A DNA stretch of 64,000 nt from Bacterioplanes sp. (GTDB taxonomy: Bacteria > Pseudomonadota > Gammaproteobacteria > Pseudomonadales > Oceanobacteraceae), in contig JACUUC010000003.1 in the NCBI GenBank assembly GCA_014859445.1, positions 1-64,000 on the forward strand, in the 5' to 3' direction. The position numbers and the translations under genes were made by a program. This document shows, one piece after another, positions 47,823 to 58,586 of the stretch (position 1 is the stretch's first letter; every line of letters begins with the position of its first letter). The notes below the pieces were generated by a model. That model ran no database searches. It saw nothing but the letters and a program-made list of their open reading frames with translations, and had not been told where the DNA came from.

Positions 47823-48335
47823 ATGATGTTGTCCTTTCGATCGGCATTCACCTTGACGGTCTGCATCGCCTTACCGTATGCGCCCATGGCGCATTCCACG
47901 AACCACAATCACTCAAGCCCTGATCACTCAAGCCCTGATCACTCAAACCACGACAGTGCGGCACACCATCATGCCAGCACCATGACCGTCACGAATGCCA
48001 AAGTTCGCCAGCCGATTCCTGGTCGCACGATGAGTGCGGCGTTTATGCAAATCAGTAACCAAAGCCAACAGGACATCGAATTGGTCAGCGCCCGTGCGGA
48101 TTGGAGTGAGCGCATCGAAATTCATACACACTTGCACGAAAATGGCGTGATGAAGATGCGTGAAATCGAGTCATTGCCCATTGCTGCTGGCAGCAGTGTG
48201 ACCTTACAACCCGGTGGTTTGCACCTGATGCTGTTCGGTTTATCGCCCAATTTGTCAACCCGCTTACCGCTGGAGTTGTGTTTTAGCGATCAGCACTGCA
48301 TCACGATAGAGGCCGAGCTGTACGACCCGCGCTGA
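47823..48335 (+). CDS. PCu(A)C-type periplasmic copper chaperone
   Basis: This 170-aa exported protein delivers Cu(I) to cytochrome c oxidase in family members. After the signal peptide (to about AHS) comes a His/Ser/Asp-rich stretch (residues about 24-50) built from 15-bp DNA repeats encoding SSPDH. The PCu(A)C domain has the motif H(M)x10Mx21HxM: IHTHLHENGVMKM followed by GLHLMLFG. GGAG precedes the start. Alone on its strand; the neighbouring der gene converges. Confidence 0.88.
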   Translation: MMLSFRSAFTLTVCIALPYAPMAHSTNHNHSSPDHSSPDHSNHDSAAHHHASTMTVTNAKVRQPIPGRTMSAAFMQISNQSQQDIELVSARADWSERIEIHTHLHENGVMKMREIESLPIAAGSSVTLQPGGLHLMLFGLSPNLSTRLPLELCFSDQHCITIEAELYDPR

Positions 48336-48364
48336 GTCAACCAAACGACTGGGTACGTCTTACC

Positions 48365-48396
48365 AAAAAGCCGCACTCATTGAGGGCGGCTTTTTT
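48365..48396. terminator. Bidirectional intrinsic terminator
   Basis: AAAAAGCCGC and GCGGCTTTTT pair around an 11-nt loop that can itself pair (CTC/GAG). A and T runs flank it. It ends both the copper chaperone gene and the long minus-strand operon finishing in der. Confidence 0.9.
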
Positions 48397-48423
48397 AGTT
48401 GCACGGCGGGTTGATACGCCGGT

Positions 48424-49920
48424 TTATTTATTCTTGTTGCGTTGTTTACGCGCTTTTTCGAGTTTGGTTTTACGAATATTGGCGGTACGCTCAACGGCTT
48501 CGGCGCGGCGGCGACTGCTGTGACGCACTTCCTTCTCACGCTCGGCAAACGGGTTTTCGCCTTGACGGAATTCCAAACGGATGGGCGTGCCTTTAATGTC
48601 CAACACACGCCGATAGGTATTGGCCAAGTAACGGCGATAATCTTCGGGCAGTTCGCGCGTTAAATTGCCATGCACCACAATAATCGGTGGGTTAGACCCA
48701 CCTTGGTGCGCATAACGCAATTTCGGACGACGATTGCGAATAATAGGGGGCTGATGGCTGGCCACGCAGTCTTCGAGAATACGGGTGAGCATGTTGGTTG
48801 ACCACTTCGCCATGGCCGACTGATACGCTTGATCAACCGACTCGTACAAATGCCCGACGCCGGTTCCGTGCAAGGCTGAAATAAAGTGCATTTCAGCAAA
48901 GGTTAAAAAGTCGAAACGACGGTCGATTTCATCTTTCACGCGCTGCTTTTCATGCGCTTCCATACCATCCCATTTATTGATGGCGATGACTAGGGCACGT
49001 CCCGAATTCAGAATAAAGCTGAGCATGTGCAAGTCTTGCTCGACAATGCCGGTGCGCGCATCGAGCACCAAAATACACACATGGCAATCTTGGATGGCTT
49101 GCAAAGTTTTGATGATGGAAAACTTTTCGGCCGCTTCGGTGATGTTTTTACGTCGACGAATACCGGCCGTATCAATCAAGGTGTAATCTTGTCCGTGACG
49201 CTCGTACGGGATGTAAATACTGTCGCGTGTGGTCCCCGCTTCATCGTAAACGACGACGCGTTCTTCACCCAAAAAGCGGTTGATTAACGTCGATTTACCC
49301 ACATTCGGGCGGCCCACTACGGCAATTTTGATGCCTTTGACATCCAACTGCTCATGACTAACCTCAGTGTCAGCGTCGTCTTCTTCATACACGTACACAT
49401 TGTTATCAACGGGATCTGGCTCTGGGCGTGGTGCCGCTATGTCCATCACGTAGTCAATCAGGGTATTGATACCACGATTGTGTGCCGCCGCAATCGGAAT
49501 GGCTTCGCCCATGCCCATTTCGAAAAACTCGGCCAACACCACATCGGGGTTACGACCGTCGATTTTGTTCGCGATGAGATACGCTTCTTTGTTATTGCGG
49601 CGCAAGTACTCGGCAATCATGCGATCACCAGCGGTGATACCGGCACCGGCATCCACCATAAAGAACACGATGTCGGCTTCATTCATGGCTTGATAGCTTT
49701 GTTGCGCCATCGCCTCGTCAATGCCTTCTTCTTGACCGCTGATGCCACCGGTATCAATGACAATGAACGGGCGATCGCCGACTTTGCCTTCGCCGTACTT
49801 ACGATCGCGTGTTAAACCCGCAATTTCGGCCACCAATGCATCACGACTTTTCGTTAGACGGTTAAATAACGTTGATTTTCCGACATTCGGACGACCAACA
49901 AGAGCAATAACAGGAACCAT
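48424..49920 (-). CDS. der: Ribosome-assembly GTPase Der (EngA)
   Basis: Der has two tandem GTPase domains and helps assemble the 50S subunit. The 498-aa protein shows two P-loops ([12 protein letters not shown] and [14 protein letters not shown]), two DTGG/DTAG motifs, ANKID and NKWD, an acidic linker between domains ([10 protein letters not shown]) and a C-terminal KH-like domain with a basic tail. Last gene of the run from trmJ. Confidence 0.97.
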   Translation of the reverse strand: MVPVIALVGRPNVGKSTLFNRLTKSRDALVAEIAGLTRDRKYGEGKVGDRPFIVIDTGGISGQEEGIDEAMAQQSYQAMNEADIVFFMVDAGAGITAGDRMIAEYLRRNNKEAYLIANKIDGRNPDVVLAEFFEMGMGEAIPIAAAHNRGINTLIDYVMDIAAPRPEPDPVDNNVYVYEEDDADTEVSHEQLDVKGIKIAVVGRPNVGKSTLINRFLGEERVVVYDEAGTTRDSIYIPYERHGQDYTLIDTAGIRRRKNITEAAEKFSIIKTLQAIQDCHVCILVLDARTGIVEQDLHMLSFILNSGRALVIAINKWDGMEAHEKQRVKDEIDRRFDFLTFAEMHFISALHGTGVGHLYESVDQAYQSAMAKWSTNMLTRILEDCVASHQPPIIRNRRPKLRYAHQGGSNPPIIVVHGNLTRELPEDYRRYLANTYRRVLDIKGTPIRLEFRQGENPFAEREKEVRHSSRRRAEAVERTANIRKTKLEKARKQRNKNK

Positions 49921-49965
49921 GGGTATTAACCGCCTTCAATCGTTCAACAAGTAAGATCCGCGCCA

Positions 49966-51195
49966 TTAACCGCGTGGATGCAAAGAGAGTAATAATAATT
50001 CGCCGTGATTGGTGTAAACCAACACGCCTTGCTCAGTCGCTACCATACGACTGCGCACGCCAAAGTCACGACCACGCAACGCGCGCCAATTGGTGGCTTC
50101 GGTTTGATTGGGATAGCTCACATGAATCGGTTTGGGACGAATCAACAGCCGTCCAACCAAATCACCATCCACTTGACGCAGTAAATGCACATAGCCTTCA
50201 CGATCAGCAACGGCAAGATAACCATCAATGGCCGTCACAGGGCCCACATGTCGACCTTGTAACGCCGTTTGCTGCCATTGACTGGCGCCATTCATCAAGT
50301 CATACGCACGAATTCGACTGTCATCCAGCGTCAGATACAGACTGCCCAGTGCAATCTCGGGGGCCGAATAACTGGAACCGGCTTCTTGCCAACGTACGTC
50401 ACCATTTAAGCCGATGGCGGCCACATTGCCATGATAACTGGCGGCGTAAATCATGCCGTTATGCCATAACGGCGTGCCGTCGATATCGACCAATCGCTCT
50501 AATTCCGAACGGCCGTCGGCCGTTGCTAGGCGCACATCCCAACGAGGAATACCCAACACTTTATCAAGCGCCAAAACGCGACCCGTCGCAAATCCGGCAA
50601 TCACAAATTGATCCAGCACCAAGGGGGCGGAAGTACCACGCAAGGTTAAAATCGGCATGGCGTTTTCGTACGTCCATGCTTGACGGCCATCACGGCGCTC
50701 AAAGGCGGTGATGCGACCATCCACGGTTTGTACAAACACGCGACGACGATCAACACCGACGGGAGCAATCGCTTCTGAGGTCAATCGAGCGGACCATTGA
50801 TGGCTACCATCCTCAGCAGACAATGCGTGCAACTGACCATCTAAGGTGGTGACAAATAACTCGCCATTGTCATGAGTAATACCGCCGGTGATTGGCACCG
50901 ACAATCGCTGACGCCACTGTGTACGGCCATTCGTTAACGACAGCGCATAGACGCTACCATCCACCGATACGGCGTAGACCGTTTGCTCGACCACGGCCAA
51001 TTCAATACGGTTGTAAGCATCCCCTGGCCCCTCGCCCAATTGCGTTCGCCACGCGACGTTCAAATCCACGCTGTTTTTCAACGGCGCTAAAGAGGAATTC
51101 GTCACATTGGCGTCATCACCCTCTGTTGAGCTGGGCTGACTGGCGCAACCCACCAACAAGAAAAGTGATATTGCAGCAATTAGGCGCAGTAACAT
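49966..51195 (-). CDS. bamB: Outer-membrane assembly lipoprotein BamB
   Basis: BamB is the beta-propeller lipoprotein of the BAM complex that inserts outer-membrane proteins. The 409-aa protein has a signal peptide with lipobox LVGC (Cys near residue 17) and repeated PQQ-like blades (GSVYALSLTNGRTQWRQ, GQLHALSAEDGSHQW, GRITAFERRDGRQAW). Its start overlaps the yfgM stop by one base, so the two are coupled. Confidence 0.95.
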   Translation of the reverse strand: MLLRLIAAISLFLLVGCASQPSSTEGDDANVTNSSLAPLKNSVDLNVAWRTQLGEGPGDAYNRIELAVVEQTVYAVSVDGSVYALSLTNGRTQWRQRLSVPITGGITHDNGELFVTTLDGQLHALSAEDGSHQWSARLTSEAIAPVGVDRRRVFVQTVDGRITAFERRDGRQAWTYENAMPILTLRGTSAPLVLDQFVIAGFATGRVLALDKVLGIPRWDVRLATADGRSELERLVDIDGTPLWHNGMIYAASYHGNVAAIGLNGDVRWQEAGSSYSAPEIALGSLYLTLDDSRIRAYDLMNGASQWQQTALQGRHVGPVTAIDGYLAVADREGYVHLLRQVDGDLVGRLLIRPKPIHVSYPNQTEATNWRALRGRDFGVRSRMVATEQGVLVYTNHGELLLLSLHPRG

Positions 51196-51857
51196 TACGC
51201 TTCTCCGGTCGATACAAGGTGATCAATTTTACGTTGCAACACTTGTGCGCTCGCACCGCTTTCTTGAGCAGCCGTCAAAGCACGAGTGTACGCAGCAAGC
51301 GCCGAGACGGTATCGCCTTGTAACCAATACGCATCGCCCTTAATGGTCTCAAACTGAACCAAAAACGCCCCATCAACGTTACCCGATAACGTCACCAAGG
51401 CCGCGTCGTATTGTTCCGTTTGAACTTGTAACGTGGCTAAGCGCGCACGCGCACTGTGTACAATCGCGGGTTGTTTGCTACTACCGATCAATTGTTGTAA
51501 TTGCTCAATGGCCGCCGTGTAATCACCCGCATCAGCCGCAAAACGCGCACTGAATAACTGACCAAAATCGCCATAAACGGTATCGTTAAAGTCGGTTATT
51601 AATTGTTCGGCCAACGCTTGTGCTTGCACACGACTGGCATCGGTTTGCGCACTGAGTGGTTGCGCCACCGTATCAATCAGTTGCGAATAAACCATGGACG
51701 CGGCTTCGCCTTTGGCTTGTTTATTGTCTTGGTAGCCGTTCCAACCAAACCAACCACCGGTAACCAACACCAAGGTGACGACTAAGCCAGTACCATTTTT
51801 CTGCCACCAGTTTTTAATGGCTTCGACTTGTTCTTCTTCGGTTCTCATATCCGTCAT
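51195..51857 (-). CDS. yfgM: YfgM-family tetratricopeptide membrane protein
   Basis: This 220-aa protein has one N-terminal membrane helix (about 22-42, GLVVTLVLVTGGWFGWNGY) and a periplasmic TPR-like domain. E. coli YfgM attaches to SecYEG with PpiD. RTEEEQVEAIKNWWQKNG is the typical cytoplasmic N-terminus. It lies between hisS and bamB as in most gammaproteobacteria. Confidence 0.93.
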   Translation of the reverse strand: MTDMRTEEEQVEAIKNWWQKNGTGLVVTLVLVTGGWFGWNGYQDNKQAKGEAASMVYSQLIDTVAQPLSAQTDASRVQAQALAEQLITDFNDTVYGDFGQLFSARFAADAGDYTAAIEQLQQLIGSSKQPAIVHSARARLATLQVQTEQYDAALVTLSGNVDGAFLVQFETIKGDAYWLQGDTVSALAAYTRALTAAQESGASAQVLQRKIDHLVSTGEA

Positions 51858-51889
51858 TTGCCTTTCCCCGCAAAATGCCTATTGTTTTG

Positions 51890-53173
51890 TTATGAATACA
51901 GTTGTTCGTTCAGCCACGCAGCGACATCCGCTTGCGCTAAAGTCACTTGTTCGCCATCCACACGCAAATCTTTGATCACGATTGTACCTGCACTGAGTTC
52001 ACTGTCACCTAATATCAGAGCAAACCGTGCACCACTCTTGTCGGCTTTTTTCAGCTGACTTTTGAAGCTACCGCCACCACAGTGAGTTAGCACACGCAAA
52101 CCCAGCGCCTCATCACGCAACTGATTGGCAAGCAATAACGCCGCTTGATCGGTGCCATCACCCACCGCACACAAATACACATCCACGGTGTGTAATACCG
52201 CTGATGGAATGCGCTCAAGCGTTTCTAATAATAACACCAGGCGTTCAACACCCATGGCAAAGCCTACCGCCGGTGTGGGTTTGCCACCCAACTGCTCAAC
52301 CAAACCATCGTAACGTCCACCGGCACAAACCGTACCTTGTGCACCCAGTTTGTCGGTGACCCACTCGAATACGGTTTTGCAATAATAATCGAGGCCACGC
52401 ACTAAGCGCTGGTTGATTTCATACGACACGCCAGCGGCATCCAATATCGAACGCAAACGCGCAAAATGCTCGCGACTGTCGTCATCGAGATAATCGTGCA
52501 ACTGGGGCGCATTCGCCAAAATGGCTTGTGTATTCGCGTCTTTACTGTCCAGCACACGCAGTGGGTTGCTGTGCAAACGGCGCTGACTGTCTTCATCCAA
52601 TTGATCAAGATGCTGCGTTAAATACTCGACCAACGCATCACGATAGCGCGCACGGGCGTCATTGCTACCCAAAGTATTCAGTTGCAAGGTCACGGCATCG
52701 GTTAAACCCAACATCGCCCACAAACGAGCGGTCAATAAAATGACTTCGGCATCAATGTCGGCACTGGCAATACCAAAGGTTTCGACCCCGATTTGATGGA
52801 ATTGGCGGTATCGGCCTTTTTGCGGGCGCTCGTGGCGAAACATGGGGCCGGTATACCACAAACGCTGAGTTTGATTGTACAGCAACCCATGCTCTTCACA
52901 GGCACGGACACAGCTGGCGGTGCCTTCTGGACGCAAGGTCAAACTGTCGCCATTGCGATCCTCAAAGGTGTACATTTCCTTTTCGACGATATCGGTGACT
53001 TCACCAATGGATCGTTTAAACAACGCCGTTTGCTCAACAATGGGCATACGAATTTCGTCGTAGCCAAACGAAGCCAGAACTTCTTTTACCGTGCCTTCCA
53101 AGTATTGCCACACTGGGCTTTGCTCGGGAAGGAGGTCGTTCATGCCACGAATGGCCTGAATTTTCTTACTCAT
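51890..53173 (-). CDS. hisS: Histidyl-tRNA synthetase
   Basis: The 427-aa class II synthetase charges tRNA-His. It starts [16 protein letters not shown] and has motif 2 ([12 protein letters not shown], then [26 protein letters not shown]), the His-A loop [15 protein letters not shown], motif 3 [14 protein letters not shown] and a C-terminal anticodon-binding domain. Usual length and place, after ispG. Confidence 0.97.
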   Translation of the reverse strand: MSKKIQAIRGMNDLLPEQSPVWQYLEGTVKEVLASFGYDEIRMPIVEQTALFKRSIGEVTDIVEKEMYTFEDRNGDSLTLRPEGTASCVRACEEHGLLYNQTQRLWYTGPMFRHERPQKGRYRQFHQIGVETFGIASADIDAEVILLTARLWAMLGLTDAVTLQLNTLGSNDARARYRDALVEYLTQHLDQLDEDSQRRLHSNPLRVLDSKDANTQAILANAPQLHDYLDDDSREHFARLRSILDAAGVSYEINQRLVRGLDYYCKTVFEWVTDKLGAQGTVCAGGRYDGLVEQLGGKPTPAVGFAMGVERLVLLLETLERIPSAVLHTVDVYLCAVGDGTDQAALLLANQLRDEALGLRVLTHCGGGSFKSQLKKADKSGARFALILGDSELSAGTIVIKDLRVDGEQVTLAQADVAAWLNEQLYS

Positions 53174-53198
53174 AACGAAGACGATTTCCTAACAATGA

Positions 53199-54308
53199 TT
53201 AGTCACTGACGATGACGTTTTGACGCTGTGCATCCAAGTCGGCTGCCCGTTGACGAATTAACCGTTCCAAGTCGTCAACTAAATGGTCATTACTGAGTTT
53301 TTCGGCGGGTTTGCCATCGATGTACACCAAATTCGGTTGGCCACCGGTTAACCCCAAATCCACCTCTTTGGCTTCGCCGGGGCCATTCACAACGCAGCCA
53401 ATGACGGCCACATCCATGGGAGTGCGAATGTCTTCAACACGTTGCTCCAGCTCATTCATGGTTTTGATCACGTCAAAGTTTTGCCGTGAGCAGCTCGGAC
53501 AAGCAATAAAGTTAATGCCACGCGAGCGCAGCTTTAATGACTTCAGCATGTCCCAGCCCACTTTGACTTCTTCCACTGGATCGGCCGCCAATGAAACACG
53601 CACGGTATCACCAATGCCATCCCACAACAGCAAACCCAAACCAATGGACGATTTCACGGTACCACTGCGTAAACCACCCGCTTCCGTAATCCCCAAGTGC
53701 AATGGCTGTTCAATTTGACTGGCAATTTTGCGATAGGCCGCGACCGTCATAAAGATGTCCGAGGCTTTTAAACTCAATTTGAAATCGGGAAAATTCAAAC
53801 GATCTAAGATGTCGATATGACGCATGGCCGATTCAACCAGCGCATCGGGCGTGGGTTCACCGTATTTCTTTTGCAAATCTTTTTCCAATGACCCAGCATT
53901 CACGCCAATACGAATGGGAATACCATGATGGCGAGCGGCATCCACCACCGCGCGGACACGATCTTCACGACCAATATTGCCGGGGTTGATACGCAAACAA
54001 TCCACCCCCAACTCCGCTACCCGCAACGCAATTTTGTAGTCAAAGTGAATATCGGCAACCAGTGGAATCGTTACTTGTTGGCGAATTTTGCCAAAGGCCT
54101 CAGCGGCATCCATGCTTGGCACCGACACCCGCACAATATCGGCACCGGCCTCTTGTACTCGTTGAATTTGTGCCACTGTGGCCGCCACATCGGTGGTTTC
54201 GGTGTTGGTCATGGTTTGAATGGCAATCGGGGCATCGCCACCCACCGCGACATCACCCACCCAAATTTTACGGCTTACACGACGTTGAATGGGGTTCACA
54301 AAGTGCAT
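53199..54308 (-). CDS. ispG: 4-hydroxy-3-methylbut-2-enyl diphosphate synthase IspG
   Basis: IspG is a [4Fe-4S] enzyme of the MEP isoprenoid pathway. The ATG at 54308 ([20 protein letters not shown]) is preferred over 54320, giving 369 aa and avoiding overlap with pilF. TIM-barrel features ([16 protein letters not shown]) come first, then the cluster cysteines [11 protein letters not shown] and [10 protein letters not shown] with the ligand Glu. It directly follows pilF; rodZ, usually between them, is missing. Confidence 0.96.
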   Translation of the reverse strand: MHFVNPIQRRVSRKIWVGDVAVGGDAPIAIQTMTNTETTDVAATVAQIQRVQEAGADIVRVSVPSMDAAEAFGKIRQQVTIPLVADIHFDYKIALRVAELGVDCLRINPGNIGREDRVRAVVDAARHHGIPIRIGVNAGSLEKDLQKKYGEPTPDALVESAMRHIDILDRLNFPDFKLSLKASDIFMTVAAYRKIASQIEQPLHLGITEAGGLRSGTVKSSIGLGLLLWDGIGDTVRVSLAADPVEEVKVGWDMLKSLKLRSRGINFIACPSCSRQNFDVIKTMNELEQRVEDIRTPMDVAVIGCVVNGPGEAKEVDLGLTGGQPNLVYIDGKPAEKLSNDHLVDDLERLIRQRAADLDAQRQNVIVSD

Positions 54309-54309
54309 A

Positions 54310-55101
54310 TTACTGCCCACCTGTTAACGATTGTTGGTACAAACGGTATTCTTCGGTATGAGAAAACTCTTGTTTCAATTGCGACCCGAAACGAATCGAG
54401 CGTGGCGTATCTTGTGCAATGGCAGCCAATTTAATACCCAACCACAAACTGTGCGCGTTGTGACGAGTTTGTTGACGCTCGGCAAGACGGTCGAAACGAT
54501 CAAAATAGCGCTGCGACTCTTCGTATTGCTGCAACTCAAACAACAAGGTAGATACATTCACCAGCGCTTCGACATTAAATGGCGCAAGACGCAGGGCTTC
54601 TAGGTAGGTTTCTACTGCTTGGCTTTCGCGCTCTTGACGATAGTAAACCATCGCCAACTCATTGTAGGCCGTGACTCTTCGATCGTAATATCGATCACCT
54701 GCCGCGGTGTTCAGGTGTCGCTCTGCATTGCTGAATTGACCCAGCTGGCTGTATGCACGACCAATGTGATGGTGTGCTGGCGTGTAACGACGATCCGCCC
54801 GCAGGGCACGCTGATGATACTCCACCGCCAGATCGGGTTCGCCCTCGGCTTGCCACACCAAGCCCATGGCATCGTTTGCTGGCGCGCTACGCTCGTTAAT
54901 TTCCAACGCTCGCTGCAGGCGCTGACGTGCTAAGTCGGGACGACCTTTTTGTAAATAACCCAAACCCAAATTGGTGTAATTCTCGACACTTTTTTCAGGT
55001 GAGGCTTTTTTCGTAAAACTGCTTTCCGTGGTGGTGACACACCCCGATAGCGTGATCAAACTGGTGAGTATGACAATGGTCGTTAGTCGTTGCAGTAACA
55101 C
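54310..55101 (-). CDS. pilF: Type IV pilus pilotin lipoprotein PilF (PilW-like)
   Basis: PilF is a TPR lipoprotein that helps the secretin PilQ reach and assemble in the outer membrane. The best start is GTG 55101, with AAGGAG 6 nt upstream; the ATG at 55134 would place extra residues before the signal peptide. The 263-aa protein has lipobox LSGC and about six TPR units ([28 protein letters not shown]). It overlaps no other gene and ispG begins just 1 nt past its stop. Confidence 0.93.
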   Translation of the reverse strand: MLLQRLTTIVILTSLITLSGCVTTTESSFTKKASPEKSVENYTNLGLGYLQKGRPDLARQRLQRALEINERSAPANDAMGLVWQAEGEPDLAVEYHQRALRADRRYTPAHHHIGRAYSQLGQFSNAERHLNTAAGDRYYDRRVTAYNELAMVYYRQERESQAVETYLEALRLAPFNVEALVNVSTLLFELQQYEESQRYFDRFDRLAERQQTRHNAHSLWLGIKLAAIAQDTPRSIRFGSQLKQEFSHTEEYRLYQQSLTGGQ

Positions 55102-55114
55102 AGTCGGCTCCTTG

Positions 55115-56248
55115 TCAGATGGCGCTCGGCGCATCGGACTCGTCTATTTGAACAGCATTGATATAGCGCGCACTGCGACGAGTGCGATCTTCCACACGAC
55201 CAACCAGTTGCCCACAAGCGGCATCAATGTCATCGCCACGCGTTGTGCGAATGGTCACGATATGACCTTGTTCAATCAGGTGATCGCGAAAGCGATAAAC
55301 GCGATTATTGCTGGGGCGCTTGTAGCCCGAATTGGGGAATGGATTAAAGGGAATCAAGTTAATTTTACAAGGCACTTGTTTCATCAATTGCGCCAATTCA
55401 ATGGCGTGTTCCATGTCGTCGTTTACACCATCAATCAAGGTATATTCGATGGTGGCTTTGCGACGATCGGGTAACTTGGCCAAATAACGATTGGTGGCTG
55501 CAATCAGCTCTTTGATCGGGTATTTTTTATTCAGCGGCACCAGTTGATTACGCAAAGCGTCATTCGGTGCGTGCAACGAAATGGCTAACGACACATCCGT
55601 CACATCACCCAATTTATCGATCATGGGCACCACACCCGAGGTACTCAATGTCACTCGGCGCTTGGACAAGCCATAGGCGTTATCGTCCATCATCAGGTGA
55701 ATGGCATCCACCACGTTATCGAAATTCAATAACGGTTCCCCCATGCCCATTAGAACGACATTGGTGATTTTCCGTTCGCGCCGCTCGCCCGGTTCATGAA
55801 AACTCATGGCCGCGACAAATACCTGCCCGATGATTTCGGACACGGTCAAATCTCGGTTAAATCCTTGTTTGCCCGTTGAACAGAAACTGCAATCCAACGA
55901 ACAGCCAATTTGTGAGCTGATACACAAGGTGCCACGCTCTTTTTCCGGAATGTACACGGTTTCAATGGAACTACCGCCTGGCATGCGCATTACCCACTTT
56001 TGTGTGCCATCGGTCGACACATCGTGGTACACCACCTCCGGTAGCGTAATCTCTGAAACTTCCGCTAACTTTTCACGCAATCCTTTACTCATGTTGGTCA
56101 TCTTCGAAAAATCCGATTCACCCAACTGATGGATCCATTTCAGCATTTGCTGCGCACGGAACTTCTTTTCGCCGATATCGGCAAAAAAGGCTTCCATTTT
56201 GGCGGGGGACAAACCCAACAGATTGATTTTTGGGGTGGCGTCAGACAT
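55115..56248 (-). CDS. rlmN: Dual-specificity RNA methyltransferase RlmN
   Basis: RlmN is a radical-SAM enzyme that methylates A2503 of 23S rRNA and A37 of some tRNAs at C2. The ATG at 56248 ([14 protein letters not shown]) gives 377 aa; sequence back to 56317 is non-coding. The SAM cluster motif [17 protein letters not shown] and [12 protein letters not shown] are present, and the second catalytic Cys is in [13 protein letters not shown] precedes the ATG. Confidence 0.96.
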   Translation of the reverse strand: MSDATPKINLLGLSPAKMEAFFADIGEKKFRAQQMLKWIHQLGESDFSKMTNMSKGLREKLAEVSEITLPEVVYHDVSTDGTQKWVMRMPGGSSIETVYIPEKERGTLCISSQIGCSLDCSFCSTGKQGFNRDLTVSEIIGQVFVAAMSFHEPGERRERKITNVVLMGMGEPLLNFDNVVDAIHLMMDDNAYGLSKRRVTLSTSGVVPMIDKLGDVTDVSLAISLHAPNDALRNQLVPLNKKYPIKELIAATNRYLAKLPDRRKATIEYTLIDGVNDDMEHAIELAQLMKQVPCKINLIPFNPFPNSGYKRPSNNRVYRFRDHLIEQGHIVTIRTTRGDDIDAACGQLVGRVEDRTRRSARYINAVQIDESDAPSAI

Positions 56249-56317
56249 CGGATAACCTTGAATAAAAACAAGCAAACAGGGGATCAAGCTGGGGATGCTA
56301 CGCACCCCCGAAGGCAC

Positions 56318-56743
56318 TTAGCGTGCGCAGATTTCTTCCGCAGCGAAGAAGTATGCAATTTCACGAGCAGCCGATTCCGCAGAATCCGAACCGTGAACGG
56401 CATTGGCATCAATGCTTTCTGCGAAATCCGCACGGATAGTGCCAGCTGCCGCTTCTTTCGGGTTAGTTGCACCCATCAATTCGCGGTTTTTAGCGATGGC
56501 GTTTTCGCCTTCTAATACTTGCACAACCACAGGACCAGAGGTCATGAAAGAAACCAAGTCTTTGAAGAAAGGACGCTCTTTGTGCTCTGCGTAAAAACCA
56601 CCGGCTTTTTCGTCATCCAATTTGACCATTTTAGCGGCAACCACTTGCAAACCGGCTTTTTCAAAACGAGAAACAATTTCACCGATTACATTTTTTGCAA
56701 CAGCGTCTGGTTTTACGATAGACAGAGTACGTTCAACAGCCAT
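56318..56743 (-). CDS. ndk: Nucleoside diphosphate kinase
   Basis: Ndk balances NTP pools through a phospho-His intermediate. The 141-aa protein starts [18 protein letters not shown] at ATG 56743 behind GGAG, and the active-site His is in [12 protein letters not shown]. It directly follows iscS in the operon, with a terminator-like hairpin between them. The whole iscUA-hscBA-fdx block that usually separates iscS and ndk is absent. Confidence 0.97.
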   Translation of the reverse strand: MAVERTLSIVKPDAVAKNVIGEIVSRFEKAGLQVVAAKMVKLDDEKAGGFYAEHKERPFFKDLVSFMTSGPVVVQVLEGENAIAKNRELMGATNPKEAAAGTIRADFAESIDANAVHGSDSAESAAREIAYFFAAEEICAR

Positions 56744-56782
56744 TTTAAGCTCCAATTAATTAAACAATAGGGTTCATAGAAT

Positions 56783-56809
56783 AAAACCCGCGAATTATAC
56801 GCAGGTTTT
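56783..56809 (-). terminator. Terminator-like hairpin after iscS
   Basis: AAAACCCGCG and CGCAGGTTTT pair with one mismatch around a 7-nt loop, with TTTTAT next to the stem on the minus strand. It lies about 45 bp past the iscS stop and before ndk, and could end the iscRS transcript. Confidence 0.5.
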
Positions 56810-56852
56810 GACGAAAGGTGTACGCTACGGCGTACGATACTTTTTTCGCGAA

Positions 56853-58022
56853 TCAGTTCCGCCGCAACCCCGTGACAACCCGTGTCACTTCTTGGATGGC
56901 AAACTCGACGTCTTCCGCTTGGGTAAATCGCCCCAACGAAAAACGCAAACCGGCATGAGCTAGGTCGTCACTGCGTCCAAGTGCTTTCAGCACATACGAG
57001 GGTGCCACCGTGGCAGAGTTGCAAGCCGACCCCGAAGACACCGCAACTTTGGCTAATGATGCCAATAAAATTTCACCGTCGACGCCTGCAAAGCTCACAT
57101 TCAAATGATGACCCACCCGCCGTTGCAAGTGGCCATTGAGATACACACCACCCAAGGCTTGCAAGCCTTGCCATAACTGATCACGCAAGGCCGTAATTCG
57201 CGTTTGTTCAGCGTGTTCTTGTTGCGCCAATTCGGCTGCTAAACCAAAACCCACTAACTGGTGCGTGGCTAATGTGCCCGAACGCAAGCCCCGCTCATGG
57301 CCACCACCGTGCATTTGCGCAACCAGACGATGTTGTTGTTCACGCTTAACATACAAAGCACCCACGCCCTTTGGGCCGTACACTTTATGGGCAGAGAGTG
57401 AAACCAAATCGGCCTGCCATTGCGCTACATTCACCGTCACTTTACCCAACGCTTGTGCGGCATCCACATGCAACAAGGCATCGTGTTTGGATAGCAAGGC
57501 ACCGATCGCGGCGATATCGGTGATGGTTCCTAATTCGTTATTCACGGCCATCAGGCTGACCAAGCAGGTATGCGGTTGCAGCGCGGCCTGCACCTGCTCG
57601 ACGTGAATTAAACCATCGGCGTCGGGGGCTAGGTAGGTGACATCAACACCGGCTTTCTGCACAACGGCGCAGGTATCCAAGACGGCCTTGTGTTCAATGG
57701 TCGAGGTAATAATGTGCAGCGGAGCATGGGCATCCTGCTGGCGACAGGCTTCCACCACCCCTTTAATCGCCAAGTTGTTGCTTTCGGTCGCGCCCGATGT
57801 CCAAACAATTTGTCGCGCATCGGCGTGAATTGCGTCGGCCACTTGCCGTCGCGCTTGCTCAACAGCCTGTTCCGCTTGCCAACCATACCGATGCGAACGT
57901 GATGCCGGATTGCCAAAATTACCGGTTTGCGTCAAACACCCCATCATGGCGTCGGCAACGCGTGCATCCACCGGGGTCGTGGCGGCATAATCAAAATACA
58001 CAGGAGTCATGTCTGTTTTCAC
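56853..58022 (-). CDS. iscS: Cysteine desulfurase IscS, C-terminally short
   Basis: This 389-aa PLP enzyme takes sulfur from cysteine. It has FDYAATTPVDARV, TSGATESNNLAIKG, the PLP-lysine motif SLSAHKVYGPKGVGALYV and the mobile loop SSGSACNSATVAPSYVLKALG with the persulfide Cys. Unlike E. coli IscS (404 aa) it ends VTRVVTGLRRN and lacks the last 20 or so residues (the part that contacts IscU). The start is GTG 58022 or ATG 58010; neither has a clear ribosome site. It follows iscR by about 20 nt. With no iscU near, its partner may be SufE/SufU-like or encoded elsewhere. Confidence 0.88.
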   Translation of the reverse strand: MKTDMTPVYFDYAATTPVDARVADAMMGCLTQTGNFGNPASRSHRYGWQAEQAVEQARRQVADAIHADARQIVWTSGATESNNLAIKGVVEACRQQDAHAPLHIITSTIEHKAVLDTCAVVQKAGVDVTYLAPDADGLIHVEQVQAALQPHTCLVSLMAVNNELGTITDIAAIGALLSKHDALLHVDAAQALGKVTVNVAQWQADLVSLSAHKVYGPKGVGALYVKREQQHRLVAQMHGGGHERGLRSGTLATHQLVGFGLAAELAQQEHAEQTRITALRDQLWQGLQALGGVYLNGHLQRRVGHHLNVSFAGVDGEILLASLAKVAVSSGSACNSATVAPSYVLKALGRSDDLAHAGLRFSLGRFTQAEDVEFAIQEVTRVVTGLRRN

Positions 58023-58042
58023 ACTATGATCGTTTCGATGGA

Positions 58043-58525
58043 TTATTGCACAGCTTGGTCATCAGCGTAGGTCGGTATACGCTTGCGCGTTTGTTCGTCT
58101 TGGCGCTCAGCGGTTAAACGAATCTCTTGTCGTTGAATCAAGCTGTGCAACGAAATATTGCTTAAAAAATCATGAATTTGATCGCTTAGATCGAGCCATA
58201 AATGATGGGTCAAACATTTTTCCCCATTCTGGCAATCACCCACGCGCTGACAGCGAGTGGCATCCATAGATTCATTCACGGCTTCGATAATTTCTGCCGT
58301 TTGAATCTCATCGGCACCGCGACTCAGCCGATAGCCGCCACCAGGCCCACGCACACTGGCCACCAAACCATTTCGGCGGAGCTTGGCGAACAGTTGCTCC
58401 AGATACGACAAGGAAATACCTTGCCGACCCGAAATGTCATTTAGGCTAACTGGGCCTTTCTCGGCATGTATCGCTAAATCCAACATCGCGGTAACGGCAT
58501 ATCGACCTTTGGTGGTGAGACGCAT
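58043..58525 (-). CDS. iscR: Fe-S-responsive repressor IscR
   Basis: IscR (160 aa) is an Rrf2-family repressor that senses Fe-S supply. The N-terminal winged helix ([47 protein letters not shown]) is followed by the three [2Fe-2S] ligands in [18 protein letters not shown], spaced Cys-x5-Cys-x5-Cys as in E. coli, with the ligand His nearby. A near-perfect type 1 IscR site lies upstream, so it likely represses itself and iscS. Confidence 0.95.
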   Translation of the reverse strand: MRLTTKGRYAVTAMLDLAIHAEKGPVSLNDISGRQGISLSYLEQLFAKLRRNGLVASVRGPGGGYRLSRGADEIQTAEIIEAVNESMDATRCQRVGDCQNGEKCLTHHLWLDLSDQIHDFLSNISLHSLIQRQEIRLTAERQDEQTRKRIPTYADDQAVQ

Positions 58526-58561
58526 GTGATGACTCCTAGTGTGTTCTTGCGCATTATGCTA

Positions 58562-58586
58562 ATAGCTGACTGTTTTAGTCAACTTT
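58562..58586. promoter_or_regulatory. Type 1 IscR operator upstream of iscR
   Basis: The 25-bp site has core GACTGTTTTAGTC flanked by ATAGCT on the left. It agrees with the type 1 IscR consensus (ATASYYGACTRWWWYAGTCRRSTAT) at nearly every position; one outer base differs (TTT instead of TAT). It lies 37 nt before iscR and overlaps the cysE stop codon (58575-58577), so the operator is embedded in the end of the upstream gene. Confidence 0.85.
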
